From Helicobacter sp. 13S00401-1 (GTDB taxonomy: Bacteria > Campylobacterota > Campylobacteria > Campylobacterales > Helicobacteraceae): a stretch of 64,000 bases of DNA. Location of the stretch: the NCBI RefSeq assembly GCF_002272925.1, contig NZ_MLAR01000005.1, positions 62,001 through 126,000 on the forward strand. Reading direction: 5' to 3'. A model generated the notes under the pieces. It made no database searches, was not told the DNA's origin, and worked only from the letters and a program-made list of their open reading frames with translations. The position numbers were made by a program, and so were the translations under genes. Shown here piece by piece: positions 53,176 to 63,600 of the stretch (the first letter of the stretch is position 1; every line of letters starts with the position of its first letter).

Positions 53176-55323
53176 GTGCTTGAGTTTTTTAAAACCCTAC
53201 AAGAGATAAAAAGCATAGAGGGCTCTTTACTTCAACTTCAGTCTTTACATGAGTTCACGCCTAAGATCACACTTGCTATAGAAACAGCTACTAAATTTCA
53301 TGAACATCAACTTAGAAAGTCTGGTATCCCCTACGTCATACATCCAATTTGTGTTTCTTCATTAGTAGCCTTTTATGGAGGCGATGAAGCCATGATATGT
53401 GCTAGTTTGCTTCATGATGTAGTTGAAGATACACTTTGTGATATAGACTATATCTATGCAAACTTTGGCGAGGCAGTAGGGGACTTAGTAGATGCTTTAA
53501 CTAAAATAGTTGAGATAAGAAACGAAGAGATACCTTCAGCGCAAAATAATGAAAAAATGACTGCTCACGCTCTTTCTTTTAGAAAGATGCTTATAGCTAG
53601 TATAAAAGATGCAAGGGTGCTTGCTATAAAGATATGCGATCGTATGCATAATATGCTAACGCTTGATGCTTTATCTACTAAAAAGCAAATTAGGATAAGT
53701 GAAGAAACCTTAGTAGTTTATGCGCCAATCGCCCATAGACTTGGAATCTCAAGTCTAAAAAATGAGCTTGAAGATAGAAGTTTTTACTACATCTATACAG
53801 ATGAGTACAAAAAGATAGAATCTTACTTGCAAGAACAGCGTCAAGATCTAGAACTAAAGCTTAATAGTTTCACACAAACTATAAGCAAGATGCTTTTAAA
53901 AGAGGGCTTTTTAAGCGATGACTTTAAGATTCAAAGTAGGGTTAAAAGGCCTTACTCCATCTATCTAAAGATGCAAAGAAAGGGCATAAGTATAGATGAG
54001 ATGTTAGACTTACTAGCTGTGCGTGTGATAGTTAAAACTCCACTTGATTGCTATAAGGTACTAGGCATAGTACATCTTAACTTAAAGCCTATCCCTTCAC
54101 GTATAAAAGACTATATAGCCTTGCCTAAAGAAAATGGATATCAAACTATACACACTACAGTTTTTGAAGGTGCTTCAGTTTATGAGATACAGATAAGAAC
54201 TTTTGACATGCATAAAAGTGCAGAGTATGGTGTAGCAGCACACTGGAAGTATAAAACTGGTGGGATAAATCCTAGCATGGACTGGTTGCAAAATATGCAG
54301 TACAGTGATAACTCTATAGAAGAGTTTTATGAGCTAGCTACTAATGAGCTTTATAGAGAAGATATAGTTGTGTTTTCTCCTAAGGGTGATACTGTTACCT
54401 TGCCTGTAAACTCAGTAGCACTTGATTATGCCTATGCTATACATAGTAAGCTAGGGGATTATGCAAAAGAAGCCTATGTAAACTATCAAAAAGCCTCTTT
54501 GCTTCAAAAGCTAAAAAGTGGAGATATAGTTAATATAGTCACTGATAAAGAAACTACAGCAAGATGTACTTGGATAGATTCTGTGCGTACTTCAAAGGCA
54601 AAAAGTCGTATGAGAATCTTGTGTAATAATAAAATAAAAGACATAGATAAAAAAAGTGTAGTAAACATGCTTGCTACTATCTTTAATAGAGAGCATTCCT
54701 TGTTTGAAGACTACATAAAAGAGCATGGTTTAGAAGAAAAAAGCACTAGGGCAGTTGCTGATATAGCCTATCTAAAAGATCTTCGTAATCAGATAAAAGA
54801 CGCTTATAAGCTTGATTCTGGCTTTTTTTCTAAGATGAAGTTTACTTCTATAAAATTAAAGCCTTTAGTTTTTGATAACTTAGTGCTTTTTACTAATAGG
54901 ACTATTAACCAAACTACTTTTGATTACTGTTGTCATCCAAAGTATGGAGATTCTATAGTTGCTATTAAGTCTGGACAAAAAGTTATAGTCCATCATAAGA
55001 TGTGTGATAAAGCAAATGAAGAAATTAATAATAAAGCAAGTCAAGTTTTTGTAAAATGGGCGACTAATACTAAAGTCGCTTATAAGATTTTAGTAGCTTT
55101 TGAAGATAAGGTTGGAGTTTTAGGTGACTTTTTGGCCTCTCTTGGTAGACTTCAAGCCAATGTTTTAAAAGTGAACTATGACTCTTATAAAAAGCAGTTT
55201 CAAACTCTAGCTGAGGTTATATTTGAAGCAGATAGTCAAAATATAAGAGAGATAAAGCTAAACATAACTAGAAGATATAAGATTGTGGAGTTTAGTAGTT
55301 TAAAAGACGCATATCAAAATTAA
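53176..55323 (+). CDS. spoT: Bifunctional (p)ppGpp synthetase/hydrolase SpoT
   Basis: The 715-aa RelA/SpoT homologue starts at GTG 53176 with GAAGGA upstream. The HD hydrolase domain ([11 protein letters not shown], with HD in the motif) lies about residues 45–190. The synthetase domain has [11 protein letters not shown] and [19 protein letters not shown] domain ([15 protein letters not shown]) and a C-terminal ACT/CC region follow ([20 protein letters not shown]). It is the single stringent-response enzyme expected in Helicobacter. Confidence 0.96.
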   Translation: MLEFFKTLQEIKSIEGSLLQLQSLHEFTPKITLAIETATKFHEHQLRKSGIPYVIHPICVSSLVAFYGGDEAMICASLLHDVVEDTLCDIDYIYANFGEAVGDLVDALTKIVEIRNEEIPSAQNNEKMTAHALSFRKMLIASIKDARVLAIKICDRMHNMLTLDALSTKKQIRISEETLVVYAPIAHRLGISSLKNELEDRSFYYIYTDEYKKIESYLQEQRQDLELKLNSFTQTISKMLLKEGFLSDDFKIQSRVKRPYSIYLKMQRKGISIDEMLDLLAVRVIVKTPLDCYKVLGIVHLNLKPIPSRIKDYIALPKENGYQTIHTTVFEGASVYEIQIRTFDMHKSAEYGVAAHWKYKTGGINPSMDWLQNMQYSDNSIEEFYELATNELYREDIVVFSPKGDTVTLPVNSVALDYAYAIHSKLGDYAKEAYVNYQKASLLQKLKSGDIVNIVTDKETTARCTWIDSVRTSKAKSRMRILCNNKIKDIDKKSVVNMLATIFNREHSLFEDYIKEHGLEEKSTRAVADIAYLKDLRNQIKDAYKLDSGFFSKMKFTSIKLKPLVFDNLVLFTNRTINQTTFDYCCHPKYGDSIVAIKSGQKVIVHHKMCDKANEEINNKASQVFVKWATNTKVAYKILVAFEDKVGVLGDFLASLGRLQANVLKVNYDSYKKQFQTLAEVIFEADSQNIREIKLNITRRYKIVEFSSLKDAYQN

Positions 55324-55339
55324 ATATAAGGATGTAGCA

Positions 55340-56563
55340 TTGGATGATAAGGTAAGATTTGCATTAAACGAGATTAAAAGAGGCTGTGTAGACTTCATAG
55401 GAGAAGAGTATATAGAATCTTTAATATCAAAGTTTTATGAGACAAATCAAAGATACAAAGTAAAAGCAGGCTTTGATCCAACAGCTCCTGACTTACACTT
55501 GGGCCATAGCGTGCTTTTAAGAAAACTTGCTACTTTTCAAAAGTATGGTGGCTTTGTGCAGTTTTTGATAGGTGATTTTACGGCTATGATAGGTGATCCA
55601 ACAGGTAAAAGTAAGACTAGAAAAACGCTTAGCAAGGAAGAAGTTTTAGAAAACGCTAAGACTTATGAAAGTCAAGTTTTTAAGATTTTAGACCCAAGCC
55701 TTACAGAAGTTTGTTTTAATAGCACTTGGCTTTCAAAGATGGATGCAGCAGCTTTTTTAGGCTTAAGCTCACGTTTTTCTGTGGCCAGGATGATAGAAAG
55801 AGATGACTTTAGTAAGCGTTTTAAAGAAAATGAGCCTATAAGTATAGTTGAGTTTATGTATCCACTTTTACAAGGCTATGATTCTGTAGCACTAGATTGT
55901 GATCTTGAGCTTGGAGGAAATGATCAAAAATTCAACCTTTTAGTAGGTAGGACTTTGCAAAGAAGCTATGAGTGCAAAAAAGAACAAAGTATCTTAACCA
56001 TGCCACTTTTAGAAGGCCTAGATGGAAAACAAAAAATGTCTAAAAGTCTAAATAACTACATAGCTTTGCAAGATGCACCTAATGATATGTATGCAAAGGT
56101 GCTAAGTATAAGTGATGAGTTAATGTGGCGTTATTATGAACTTTTAAGCGCAAAAGATCTAGACTCCATACGCATTTTAAAAAATGACGTAGACAGTGGT
56201 AAACTTCATCCTAAGATTGTAAAAGAGAATCTTGCCCTAGAGTTAGTTAGCTCTTACTATAATAAGGATCTAGCTTTAGAAGCAAAAGATAGCTTTGATA
56301 GCGTTTTTAGTAAGAATGAGATTCCAACAGACTTAGAAGTTATAGAATCTACTGAAGGGATATGGATCTGTAAACTCTTAGTTGATGCAGGCCTTGTGCC
56401 TTCTACGTCTCAAGCTAGACGTGATATAAAAGCGGGTGCTTTAAAGATAGATGGAGAGAAGATAAGTGATGAAAATCTTAAGCTATCTCCTGGGAGCTTT
56501 ATAGTACAAATAGGAAAGAGAAAGTTTATCAAGGTTAATATAGCCGAGAATAATGTTAGGTGA
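55340..56563 (+). CDS. tyrS: Tyrosyl-tRNA synthetase
   Basis: A 407-aa class I synthetase that charges tRNA-Tyr. It carries the HIGH variant HLGH in [15 protein letters not shown], the [16 protein letters not shown] region, KMSKS in [12 protein letters not shown], and a C-terminal S4 RNA-binding domain ([21 protein letters not shown]). The start is TTG 55340, shortly after the spoT stop. Confidence 0.96.
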   Translation: MDDKVRFALNEIKRGCVDFIGEEYIESLISKFYETNQRYKVKAGFDPTAPDLHLGHSVLLRKLATFQKYGGFVQFLIGDFTAMIGDPTGKSKTRKTLSKEEVLENAKTYESQVFKILDPSLTEVCFNSTWLSKMDAAAFLGLSSRFSVARMIERDDFSKRFKENEPISIVEFMYPLLQGYDSVALDCDLELGGNDQKFNLLVGRTLQRSYECKKEQSILTMPLLEGLDGKQKMSKSLNNYIALQDAPNDMYAKVLSISDELMWRYYELLSAKDLDSIRILKNDVDSGKLHPKIVKENLALELVSSYYNKDLALEAKDSFDSVFSKNEIPTDLEVIESTEGIWICKLLVDAGLVPSTSQARRDIKAGALKIDGEKISDENLKLSPGSFIVQIGKRKFIKVNIAENNVR

Positions 56564-56582
56564 TATAGGCAAGGTAGGTGAC

Positions 56583-57674
56583 ATGAAAAAGGTATTAAAA
56601 CCATTAACCATAGGAAAGCATACGATTAGCTATCCTATATTTCAAGGTGGTATGGGAGTAGGTATAAGCTGGGATGAGTTGGCTGGTAATGTATCAAAGC
56701 AAGGAGCTTTAGGGATCATATCTGCAGTTGGCACTGGCTATTATAAGAAGATGCAGTTCACTGATAGAATCATAAATAGTAAGCCTTTTGAAGCACTTAA
56801 CTTTTACTCTAAACACGCTTTGAATGAGATTTTTAAAAATGCAAGAAAGATCTGTGGTGATAGGCCATTAGGGGCAAATATACTTTATGCTATCAATGAG
56901 TATGGCAGAGTAGTGCGTGATGCTTGTGAGGCAGGGGCTAATATCATAGTGACTGGAGCAGGCCTCCCGCTAAATATGCCAGAGTTTACAAAGAACTTTC
57001 CAGATGTTGCTTTAGTGCCTATAGTCTCTTCAGTAAGAGCTCTAAGGGTTATATGTAAAAAGTGGGGTGATAGATATAAAAGACTTCCTGATGCCATAGT
57101 AGTAGAAGGGCCTTTAAGTGGAGGCCATCAAGGCTTTAAGTATGAAGACTGCTTTAAACCAGAGTTTCAACTAGAACATCTTGTGCCAGAAATAGTAGAA
57201 GAAGCTAAGGCGTGGGGTGATATACCTACTATTGCTGCAGGTGGAATCTGGGATAGAAACGATATAGATAACATGCTAAGTCTTGGAGCTAGTGGGGTTC
57301 AGATGGCTACAAGATTCTTAGGAACTTTTGAGTGTGATGCCAAGGCTTACCAAAAACTTATGTTACATGTAAAACAAGAAGATATAGTGCTTGTAAAATC
57401 ACCTGTTGGTTATCCAGCAAGGGCGGTTAGTACTGGTGTTTTAAGCCGTTTAAGAGAGGGTAATGCACCAAGGATTAAGTGTATAAGTAACTGTGTTAGC
57501 CCTTGTCATAGAGGTGAAGAGGCTAAAAAAGTTGGCTATTGCATAGCTGATAGTTTGGGAAAAGGGCACATGGGAGATTTGCGTGAAGGCTTGTATTTTA
57601 GTGGTGCTAATGGTTATAGGATAGATAAAATTATAAGCGTGAAAGAACTAATAGATGAACTAACCCAGAGATGA
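56583..57674 (+). CDS. Nitronate monooxygenase/FabK-like FMN enzyme (HP0773-like)
   Basis: From ATG 56583 the protein is about 363 aa. The TIM-barrel FMN family signature is visible: YPIFQGGMGVGISWDELAGNVSKQGALGIIS, GANIIVTGAGLPLNMPEF, VVEGPLSGGHQG, and TIAAGGIWDRNDIDNMLSLGASGVQMATRFL. Members oxidise nitronates or reduce enoyl-ACP (FabK). The C-terminal cluster of Cys residues (IKCISNCVSPCH) is typical of the HP0773 group and could bind a metal or Fe–S centre. The substrate is not settled by sequence. Gene order after tyrS matches H. pylori. Confidence 0.85.
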   Translation: MKKVLKPLTIGKHTISYPIFQGGMGVGISWDELAGNVSKQGALGIISAVGTGYYKKMQFTDRIINSKPFEALNFYSKHALNEIFKNARKICGDRPLGANILYAINEYGRVVRDACEAGANIIVTGAGLPLNMPEFTKNFPDVALVPIVSSVRALRVICKKWGDRYKRLPDAIVVEGPLSGGHQGFKYEDCFKPEFQLEHLVPEIVEEAKAWGDIPTIAAGGIWDRNDIDNMLSLGASGVQMATRFLGTFECDAKAYQKLMLHVKQEDIVLVKSPVGYPARAVSTGVLSRLREGNAPRIKCISNCVSPCHRGEEAKKVGYCIADSLGKGHMGDLREGLYFSGANGYRIDKIISVKELIDELTQR

Positions 57675-57677
57675 TAG

Positions 57678-59117
57678 ATGCGATACATCCTGCTTGTAGT
57701 TTTTCTATTTTGCGGGCTGCATGCAAATAATATTAAGTTTGTAGGTGCAGTACCCTTTGGAAGCTCTTCTTTAAGACTAGAAGCAAATAGTAATTTAATC
57801 CAAACTAAGATTAAAGTTTATAGAAAAGATTCCAAAGAAGTTTATATAGATATACCTAGTAGGCTAACTTTTGGTAAGAAAGAATATAAGTTTGCTAATA
57901 AAACATCTATAACTTTAACCCAGCATCACACCCACATAGTTAGAATCTCAATCAAGCTTACAAAAACTACAAGTTATGAGTACAGAGTAAGTGGCAAGTA
58001 CTTTTATATAGAGATAAAAGATATGCCAGTAAGCACAAAAGCTACTACTAAAAAACAAGATTCTATCCATCAAACACATAGCACTAAAACTAAAAAAGAA
58101 CAAGCTCAAAGAGAAAAGAAAAGCCTAGAAAAACAAAAAGAAAAGATTAAAGAAAAACTAGCGCATAAGAAAAAAGAGCCCACTAAAGTAGAACCTAAAA
58201 AGTTAGAATCCAAAAAGCCAGAGCCTAAAAAGATAGAATCTAAAAAGATAGAATCTAAAAAAGATGAAAGTAATCATAATCATGACCACCATGATCATCA
58301 AGCTCCTATAAAACCAGTTTATATAACTCCATTAAGTGCACAGTTTGCAAAAGAGCTTCATAGCTTTGCACACGATAAACCCATACTTATCTCAAAAGAA
58401 AACTACAAAGAAAACCAAAAGCTTCCACCAGGTAGCAGAAAAAAAGTAATAGTTATAGATCCAGGACATGGAGGTAAGGACTGTGGTACTTTTGGTATAG
58501 ATAAGGTTTGTGAAAAAGTTATAGTTTTAGCTATAGGCAAAAAACTAGCTTCCATACTTGATAGGATGGGATATGTTGTTTATATGACTAGGGATAGTGA
58601 TGTGTTTATAGACTTAAGACGTAGGACTGAAATGGCAAATGAGATAAAAGCTGATCTTTTTGTCTCAATCCACGCTAACTCCATACCCAAAGGCAAGCCT
58701 AATACACCTAAGGGTATAGAGACTTACTTCTTAAGTACTGCTAGGACTGAGCGCGCACTAGCAGTAGCTGATATAGAAAACCAAGGTGATACAGCTACTA
58801 TGAACTACTTTTCAAAGTCTTATTTTCTAAGCACTATAAACTCCCAACGCCTAGTAGCTTCTAATAAATTAGCCATAGATATACAGTTTGGAGCACTAAA
58901 ATCAGTTAGGACTAAATATAAAGACGTAGTAGATGGGGGTGTTAGAGAGGGACCTTTTTGGGTGTTAGCAGGAGCGCTTATGCCTTCAGTTTTAATAGAA
59001 ACAGGCTATAACTCTAATCCCATAGAAGCCCCACGACTTATAAATAATGACTACCAAGAGCTTTTAGCCATAGGTATAGCTAATGGCATAAGAAGTTACT
59101 TTGCAAAGAATCCTTAA
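57678..59117 (+). CDS. amiA: N-acetylmuramoyl-L-alanine amidase AmiA (Amidase_3)
   Basis: The 479-aa periplasmic amidase splits septal peptidoglycan, and the H. pylori homologue AmiA is needed for daughter-cell separation and coccoid transition. It has a signal peptide, an AMIN-like domain (about 20–115), a low-complexity Lys/Glu/Pro linker (about 120–205) with repeats such as ESKKPEPKK, then a His/Asp run NHNHDHHDHQ, and the zinc amidase domain: IDPGHGGKDCGTFG, VSIHANSIP and LIETGYNSNP. It starts four bases after the previous gene. Confidence 0.94.
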   Translation: MRYILLVVFLFCGLHANNIKFVGAVPFGSSSLRLEANSNLIQTKIKVYRKDSKEVYIDIPSRLTFGKKEYKFANKTSITLTQHHTHIVRISIKLTKTTSYEYRVSGKYFYIEIKDMPVSTKATTKKQDSIHQTHSTKTKKEQAQREKKSLEKQKEKIKEKLAHKKKEPTKVEPKKLESKKPEPKKIESKKIESKKDESNHNHDHHDHQAPIKPVYITPLSAQFAKELHSFAHDKPILISKENYKENQKLPPGSRKKVIVIDPGHGGKDCGTFGIDKVCEKVIVLAIGKKLASILDRMGYVVYMTRDSDVFIDLRRRTEMANEIKADLFVSIHANSIPKGKPNTPKGIETYFLSTARTERALAVADIENQGDTATMNYFSKSYFLSTINSQRLVASNKLAIDIQFGALKSVRTKYKDVVDGGVREGPFWVLAGALMPSVLIETGYNSNPIEAPRLINNDYQELLAIGIANGIRSYFAKNP

Positions 59118-59211
59118 AAAAATCTTTACAAAAGTTTAAATTTTTTATATCTTAAATGTATATAGATTAAGTTTGTTTGCTTTTTTAGTTAGGTTAGATT
59201 TATGAAGCGTT

Positions 59212-60039
59212 TTAGTCTTTTTCTTTTTGAGCTTCTAAAAAAGCGTAGCATTCTTTGGGGTTAGTGCCTCTAAGTTTAGCTAGAAGTTTTGCCTTATCTT
59301 TTAAAGGAAGGCGTAAGCTTAAAAGCTCTTTTTCATCCATTGTTATAAACTTAGAATCTTGTTTTACATCTAAGACTACGCACCACTCACCATTTAGATT
59401 AGCACCTTTCATAGATTCTAAGACTTCACTTGGAGAGCCACTAAAGCTTTTAAAATGAAGTTTGGTAAGTTCTTTATAAGCATAAACTTCGCAGTTAGTA
59501 AAAGAGGAGTTAATATCTTTTAGTAGTTCTAGGATGCGTTTTGGACTTTCATAAAGTACATTTATCCCACTTAGTGTTTTTAAAGCTTCAAGTCTTGCTT
59601 TTTGAGTACTTGGCAAAAAGCCTTTAAAATTAAAGCTAGATTCTAGTCCACTTAAGGCATAAGCTAGGCTAAAAGCACTGCCTCCAGGTAGGACTTCATA
59701 GGCTATATTATGCATCTTTGCATACTTTATAAGTTGTGCTCCAGGATCGCTAATACAAGGCATACCAGCATCTACGCTATAAACTACTTTAGAGTTAAAA
59801 AAGTTAGAATCTAAGTCTAACTTTGATAAAAACTCATCTTGATTGTGAGTATGAAAGCTTAAAAATATCTTAGTAGAAAGATCGCAACTTAAAAGACCAT
59901 CTTCTTTTAAAAGGTATAAAAGTCTTTTAGTAACCCTTGTATCTTCACAAAGCAAAACATCTGCTTCCCTAAAAGCCTCTAAGGCTCTAAGTGAGATATC
60001 TTTTAAGTTCCCAAGGGGAGTTGGGATGAAGGTTAGCAA
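59212..60039 (-). CDS. rsmI: 16S rRNA 2'-O-ribose C1402 methyltransferase RsmI
   Basis: A 275-aa SAM-dependent tetrapyrrole-methylase-fold enzyme. TFIPTPLGNLKDISLRAL is the family N-terminus, followed by LLCEDTRVTKRLL, VDAGMPCISDPGAQLI and PGGSAFSLAYALSG. It methylates C1402 of 16S rRNA in the decoding centre. It lies 12 bases downstream of rpmE on the same strand, as in H. pylori. Confidence 0.95.
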   Translation of the reverse strand: MLTFIPTPLGNLKDISLRALEAFREADVLLCEDTRVTKRLLYLLKEDGLLSCDLSTKIFLSFHTHNQDEFLSKLDLDSNFFNSKVVYSVDAGMPCISDPGAQLIKYAKMHNIAYEVLPGGSAFSLAYALSGLESSFNFKGFLPSTQKARLEALKTLSGINVLYESPKRILELLKDINSSFTNCEVYAYKELTKLHFKSFSGSPSEVLESMKGANLNGEWCVVLDVKQDSKFITMDEKELLSLRLPLKDKAKLLAKLRGTNPKECYAFLEAQKEKD

Positions 60040-60051
60040 GGTAGGGAGAGA

Positions 60052-60255
60052 CTATTTTTTGGCGTAGCGTTGTTTGAATTTTTCTACTCTACCAGCAGTA
60101 TCAGCTATCTTATCAGTGCCTGTATAGAAAGGATGACAAAAGCTAGAGATATCTATCCTTAGCTCGGGTTTAGTGCTTAAAACTTCGATTTCTTTACCGC
60201 TTGTTACGCAAGTAACTTTACAAGGTACGTATTTTGGGTGAATGTCTTTTTTCAT
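60052..60255 (-). CDS. rpmE: Ribosomal protein L31
   Basis: A 67-aa protein beginning [16 protein letters not shown] and containing [24 protein letters not shown], the L31 signature. Cys are present in PCKVTC and FCHPFY but not as two CxxC pairs, so the zinc-binding pattern is incomplete compared with the C+ type. It is a component of the large ribosomal subunit at the inter-subunit bridge, and is co-transcribed with rsmI. Confidence 0.95.
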   Translation of the reverse strand: MKKDIHPKYVPCKVTCVTSGKEIEVLSTKPELRIDISSFCHPFYTGTDKIADTAGRVEKFKQRYAKK

Positions 60256-60367
60256 GATTTAGATCCTTAAACATATAGTAAGCTTGCAATTCTTGCTAAG
60301 TTTTACTTAAAATTGGCTTTTTCGGCGCTATTTCTAGGCTAGAATCTTGATTTTTAAGGAGTTTTAT

Positions 60368-60571
60368 ATGCAGAAGTTAGACTTTGAGACTTACTGTGCA
60401 AAAGTAGATGAGATAGTACAAAAGATGAATGATAAAGATATCTCTTTAAAAGAAAGCCTTAGATTATATAAAAACGCTAAAGATTATATCTCTAAGGCTG
60501 AAGGCTTGCTAGAAAATGCAAAACTTGAGTTAAGTGTATTAGATAAAACATCTCAAAAAAGCGATGAGTAA
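60368..60571 (+). CDS. xseB: Exodeoxyribonuclease VII small subunit
   Basis: From ATG 60368, with AAGGAG at 60356–60361, the protein is 67 aa. It has the helix-turn-helix-like coiled pattern of XseB: FETYCAKVDEIVQKMNDKDISLKESLRLYKNA. It partners with XseA (not in this window) to degrade single-stranded DNA. The frame is open upstream to a TTG (60347), but that lacks a ribosome-binding site. Its last 8 bases overlap the next gene. Confidence 0.85.
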   Translation: MQKLDFETYCAKVDEIVQKMNDKDISLKESLRLYKNAKDYISKAEGLLENAKLELSVLDKTSQKSDE

Positions 60572-61418
60572 GCCTTTAAAATCCTATATATGTAAAGAGA
60601 GTGATGTAATGACAAAGATTGCACTTAAAAGTTTTAGTGGCACTGTAGCCCTTTTGCAGTTAAGCCAAGTAGGGGATATGAAGAGGCTAAAAGTTTACTT
60701 TTCCCAGCTTCCAGCCTACTCTATAGTGGTTATAGGAGAGTATGTTTTAGATCTCTTTTTTACTGAGATAAAAGATGTGGCTAAAGGGATAATCACTAAT
60801 GACAGCAACAAAAAGCTAGATCTTTTAAGTTCTATATCAAAGGAATTTAACCTATATATAGTAGCCCCTATAATCACAGGCAGTAAAGATAAGATCTTTA
60901 AAAAGATGGCTTTAATAACCCCTATGAAAACTTACTTTTACACACAACAACGCCTTATAAACTTCCCTCACTGGGATGAAGCAAGCTTTTTTGATAATAG
61001 TGCTTCTACTTTAAAAACACCTTTGATATTTGATGCTAATGGCTTAAAGTTTGCTCTTTTGTTTGGTTATGAGCTACATTTTGATGAGTTAACCTTAAAG
61101 TTAAAAAATGCTGATGTGGATGCTATCTTGCTTCCTTGTGTTAATACTTTTGAATCAAAAGCTAGATGGAAGGAGCTTATTAAAGTAAGATCTTTTTTAA
61201 ATACTTGCTATATATTTAGGGTTAATAGAGTAGGTAGTGTTAAATATATAGATGGAAATATATGGGAGTTTTATGGCAATAGCCTAGGTGCTTTAGGTGG
61301 AGAGATAGTAAATGAGTTGGGAGATAAGGAAGGTATGCTTTGTGTAGATATAGATTCTAAATCTTTAAACGAAGTTAAAAGCCAGTGGAGTTTTAAAAAA
61401 GAATCATTAACTAATTAG
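60564..61418 (+). CDS. Nitrilase/carbon–nitrogen hydrolase family protein with altered catalytic residues
   Basis: The 284-aa protein has the nitrilase alpha-beta-beta-alpha order. VVIGEYVLDLFF fits the catalytic Glu position. The usual Lys region reads YTQQRLINFPHWDE with Gln in place of Lys. The usual ICYD nucleophile elbow reads LLFGYELHFDEL with Gly (about residue 168) where Cys is expected. It resembles HP0757-type proteins beside xseB-like genes. Loss of both residues suggests a non-catalytic or divergent function. An alternative start is ATG 60609. It overlaps xseB, so the two are coupled. Confidence 0.75.
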   Translation: MSKPLKSYICKESDVMTKIALKSFSGTVALLQLSQVGDMKRLKVYFSQLPAYSIVVIGEYVLDLFFTEIKDVAKGIITNDSNKKLDLLSSISKEFNLYIVAPIITGSKDKIFKKMALITPMKTYFYTQQRLINFPHWDEASFFDNSASTLKTPLIFDANGLKFALLFGYELHFDELTLKLKNADVDAILLPCVNTFESKARWKELIKVRSFLNTCYIFRVNRVGSVKYIDGNIWEFYGNSLGALGGEIVNELGDKEGMLCVDIDSKSLNEVKSQWSFKKESLTN

Positions 61419-61461
61419 TTTTATAATCCTCGCCATATTTATTTTTTAGGAGAAATTAAAA

Positions 61462-61779
61462 ATGGGAAAATATATAGAGTTAAAAAAAGATAACTTTGAT
61501 AGTGTTGTAAAAAATGGCGTTTCTATGGTTGATTTTTGGGCACCATGGTGTGGACCTTGTAGAATGTTAGCTCCAATAATTGATGAGCTAGCTGCTGAGT
61601 ATGCAGGTAAAGCAAATATTTGCAAAGTTAATACTGATGAAGAAGAAGAGCTAGGTGCAAAGTTTGGTATAAGAAGTATCCCTTCAATGCTATTTTTTGT
61701 AAATGGTGAGTTAAAAGACACTATAGTTGGTGCAACTTCTAAACAAGTCATACAAGATAAGATTAACTCTTTATTATAA
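61462..61779 (+). CDS. trxA: Thioredoxin TrxA
   Basis: A 105-aa thioredoxin with the active site WCGPC in [20 protein letters not shown], the cis-Pro motif SIPSMLFF, and a C-terminal amphipathic helix. It reduces protein disulfides in the cytoplasm. AGGAGA precedes the ATG. trxB follows after 11 bases, so the thioredoxin system is an operon here. Confidence 0.97.
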   Translation: MGKYIELKKDNFDSVVKNGVSMVDFWAPWCGPCRMLAPIIDELAAEYAGKANICKVNTDEEEELGAKFGIRSIPSMLFFVNGELKDTIVGATSKQVIQDKINSLL

Positions 61780-61790
61780 TAAGGTTTCAT

Positions 61791-62762
61791 ATGATAGATT
61801 TAGCAATTATTGGTGGCGGTCCTGCTGGTTTAACCGCAGGACTTTATGCTACTCGTGGTGGTGTAAAAAATGTGGTTCTTTTTGAGAAAGGTATGCCAGG
61901 TGGTCAGATAACTGGTAGTAGCGAGATTGAAAACTATCCTGGTGTTAAAGAAATAAAGTCAGGACTTGATTTTATGGAGCCTTGGCAAGAGCAGTGTTTC
62001 CGCTTTGGATTAACTCACAACTTAAGAGAGGTTGTAAGAGTTAGTAAGTGTGGAAATATGTTTAAAGTTTTTTGTAGTGATGGTACAGACTATGTAGCAA
62101 AATCTGTCATCCTTGCAACTGGTGGTAGACCAAAAAGGACAGGCATAAAAGGTGAAAGCGAGTACTGGGGCAAAGGCGTTAGTACTTGTGCAACTTGTGA
62201 TGCTTTCTTTCATAAAGGTAAAGAAGTGGCAGTTTTAGGTGGTGGTGACACTGCATTAGAAGAAGCTATATATCTTACTAAGTTTGCTTCAAAAGTGCAT
62301 CTTATACATAGAAGAGATGGCTTTAGGGCAGCTCCTATAACTCTAGAGCACGCTGAGAAAAATGAAAAAATAAACTTCATGGTCCCTTACGTTGTTGAAG
62401 AGATATGCGGGGATGGAAAAGAAGTAACTTCATTAAAAGTTAAAAACATAGCAACTAATGAAACTAGTACTTTAGACACTGGCGTTATATTTGTCTTTGT
62501 AGGTTATGAAGTTAATAATGGAATCTTAGTTCAAGAAGATAAGAGCATGCTTTGTGAGTGTGATAAATGGGGCTCTGTAGTAGTAGACCTTGATATGAAC
62601 ACTAGCGTGCCAGGACTTTTTGCTGCAGGTGATTTAAGAGTTGAAGCTAAAAAGCAAGTTATCTGTGCTGCAGGTGATGGCGCAACAGCTGCCCTTTCAG
62701 CTATAGACTATCTTGAAACTACACACGCTGCACCATATTTAGAAGCTGAACACAAGCTTTAA
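61791..62762 (+). CDS. trxB: Thioredoxin reductase TrxB
   Basis: The 323-aa flavoprotein transfers electrons from NADPH to TrxA. It has an FAD-binding [17 protein letters not shown] motif, the redox-active CATC in [16 protein letters not shown], an NADPH-binding [13 protein letters not shown], and the C-terminal [13 protein letters not shown] motif. Length is typical. It is followed by a strong hairpin at 62773–62809. Confidence 0.97.
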   Translation: MIDLAIIGGGPAGLTAGLYATRGGVKNVVLFEKGMPGGQITGSSEIENYPGVKEIKSGLDFMEPWQEQCFRFGLTHNLREVVRVSKCGNMFKVFCSDGTDYVAKSVILATGGRPKRTGIKGESEYWGKGVSTCATCDAFFHKGKEVAVLGGGDTALEEAIYLTKFASKVHLIHRRDGFRAAPITLEHAEKNEKINFMVPYVVEEICGDGKEVTSLKVKNIATNETSTLDTGVIFVFVGYEVNNGILVQEDKSMLCECDKWGSVVVDLDMNTSVPGLFAAGDLRVEAKKQVICAAGDGATAALSAIDYLETTHAAPYLEAEHKL

Positions 62763-62772
62763 TCTACTCTTT

Positions 62773-62809
62773 CTTTAAAATCCTAACTTTTTACGTTAGG
62801 ATTTTAAAG
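62773..62809 (+). terminator. Perfect 15-bp hairpin after trxB
   Basis: CTTTAAAATCCTAAC (62773–62787) and GTTAGGATTTTAAAG (62795–62809) are exact reverse complements around TTTTTAC. It begins 11 bases after the trxB stop. No poly-T tail follows on the plus strand; instead the sequence continues GCTTTAGCCC. Confidence 0.55.
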
Positions 62810-62846
62810 GCTTTAGCCCTCAATCTCATTTATTAAAGATAATTAC

Positions 62847-63596
62847 ATGTTAAAAATAGGCATACTTGGCGCATATGGCAGAGTTGGTAGTTTGATAAGA
62901 GAAAGCTTGCAAGACACCTATAAAGATAAGGCAGTCTTTAGTAAGGCCTTAGTTGAAGGTAAACTTCTTTCAAGTTTTGATACTACAGACTATAAAGACT
63001 TTTTAGATTCTATAGATGTAGCTATTGATTTTTCTTCACCCATCTCAAGTAAGCTTTTAGTAGAACACGCACTAATAACTCCTAAACCTCTAGTTATAGG
63101 CACTACTGGCTTAGATTCTGAAACACTAGATTTTATGAGCACTGCTAGCACAAAGATGCCTATACTTTATTCAACCAATATGAGCAAGGGTGTTTTAGTA
63201 TTAAATGAGTTAATTAGTGAAGTTGCAAAAAAGCTTCCTAACTTTGATATAGAAATATTAGAGATGCACCATAGACATAAAAAAGATGCCCCTTCAGGTA
63301 CAGCACTAAGTCTAGCAGATAGTGTCTTAGAAGCAAGAGGCCTTGATAAGTCTAATCTAGTAAAAAGTAGGGATGGCATAGCTTTAAGAAAGGAAAATGA
63401 TATAGGCATACAAAGCTTAAGGGGAGGGGACTTGTATGGGAAGCATACTGTTGGATTCTATGGAGATGGAGAGTTTTTAGAGTTAACCCACTATGCAACT
63501 TCACGCTTTGCTTTTGCTAATGGCGCACTAGACTGCGCACTTTGGATAGCAGATAAAAAGCCTGGACTTTATAGTATAAAAGATATCTTTAGATAG
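62847..63596 (+). CDS. dapB: 4-hydroxy-tetrahydrodipicolinate reductase DapB
   Basis: A 249-aa enzyme of lysine and meso-diaminopimelate synthesis. The NAD(P)H-binding motif GILGAYGRVG is at the N-terminus, IGTTGL is the conserved central segment, and EMHHRHKKDAPSGTA is the DapB signature with the catalytic His and Lys. The C-terminal HYATSRFAFANGAL matches the family end. The mobA start follows four bases after its stop. Confidence 0.96.
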   Translation: MLKIGILGAYGRVGSLIRESLQDTYKDKAVFSKALVEGKLLSSFDTTDYKDFLDSIDVAIDFSSPISSKLLVEHALITPKPLVIGTTGLDSETLDFMSTASTKMPILYSTNMSKGVLVLNELISEVAKKLPNFDIEILEMHHRHKKDAPSGTALSLADSVLEARGLDKSNLVKSRDGIALRKENDIGIQSLRGGDLYGKHTVGFYGDGEFLELTHYATSRFAFANGALDCALWIADKKPGLYSIKDIFR

Positions 63597-63600
63597 TTAC

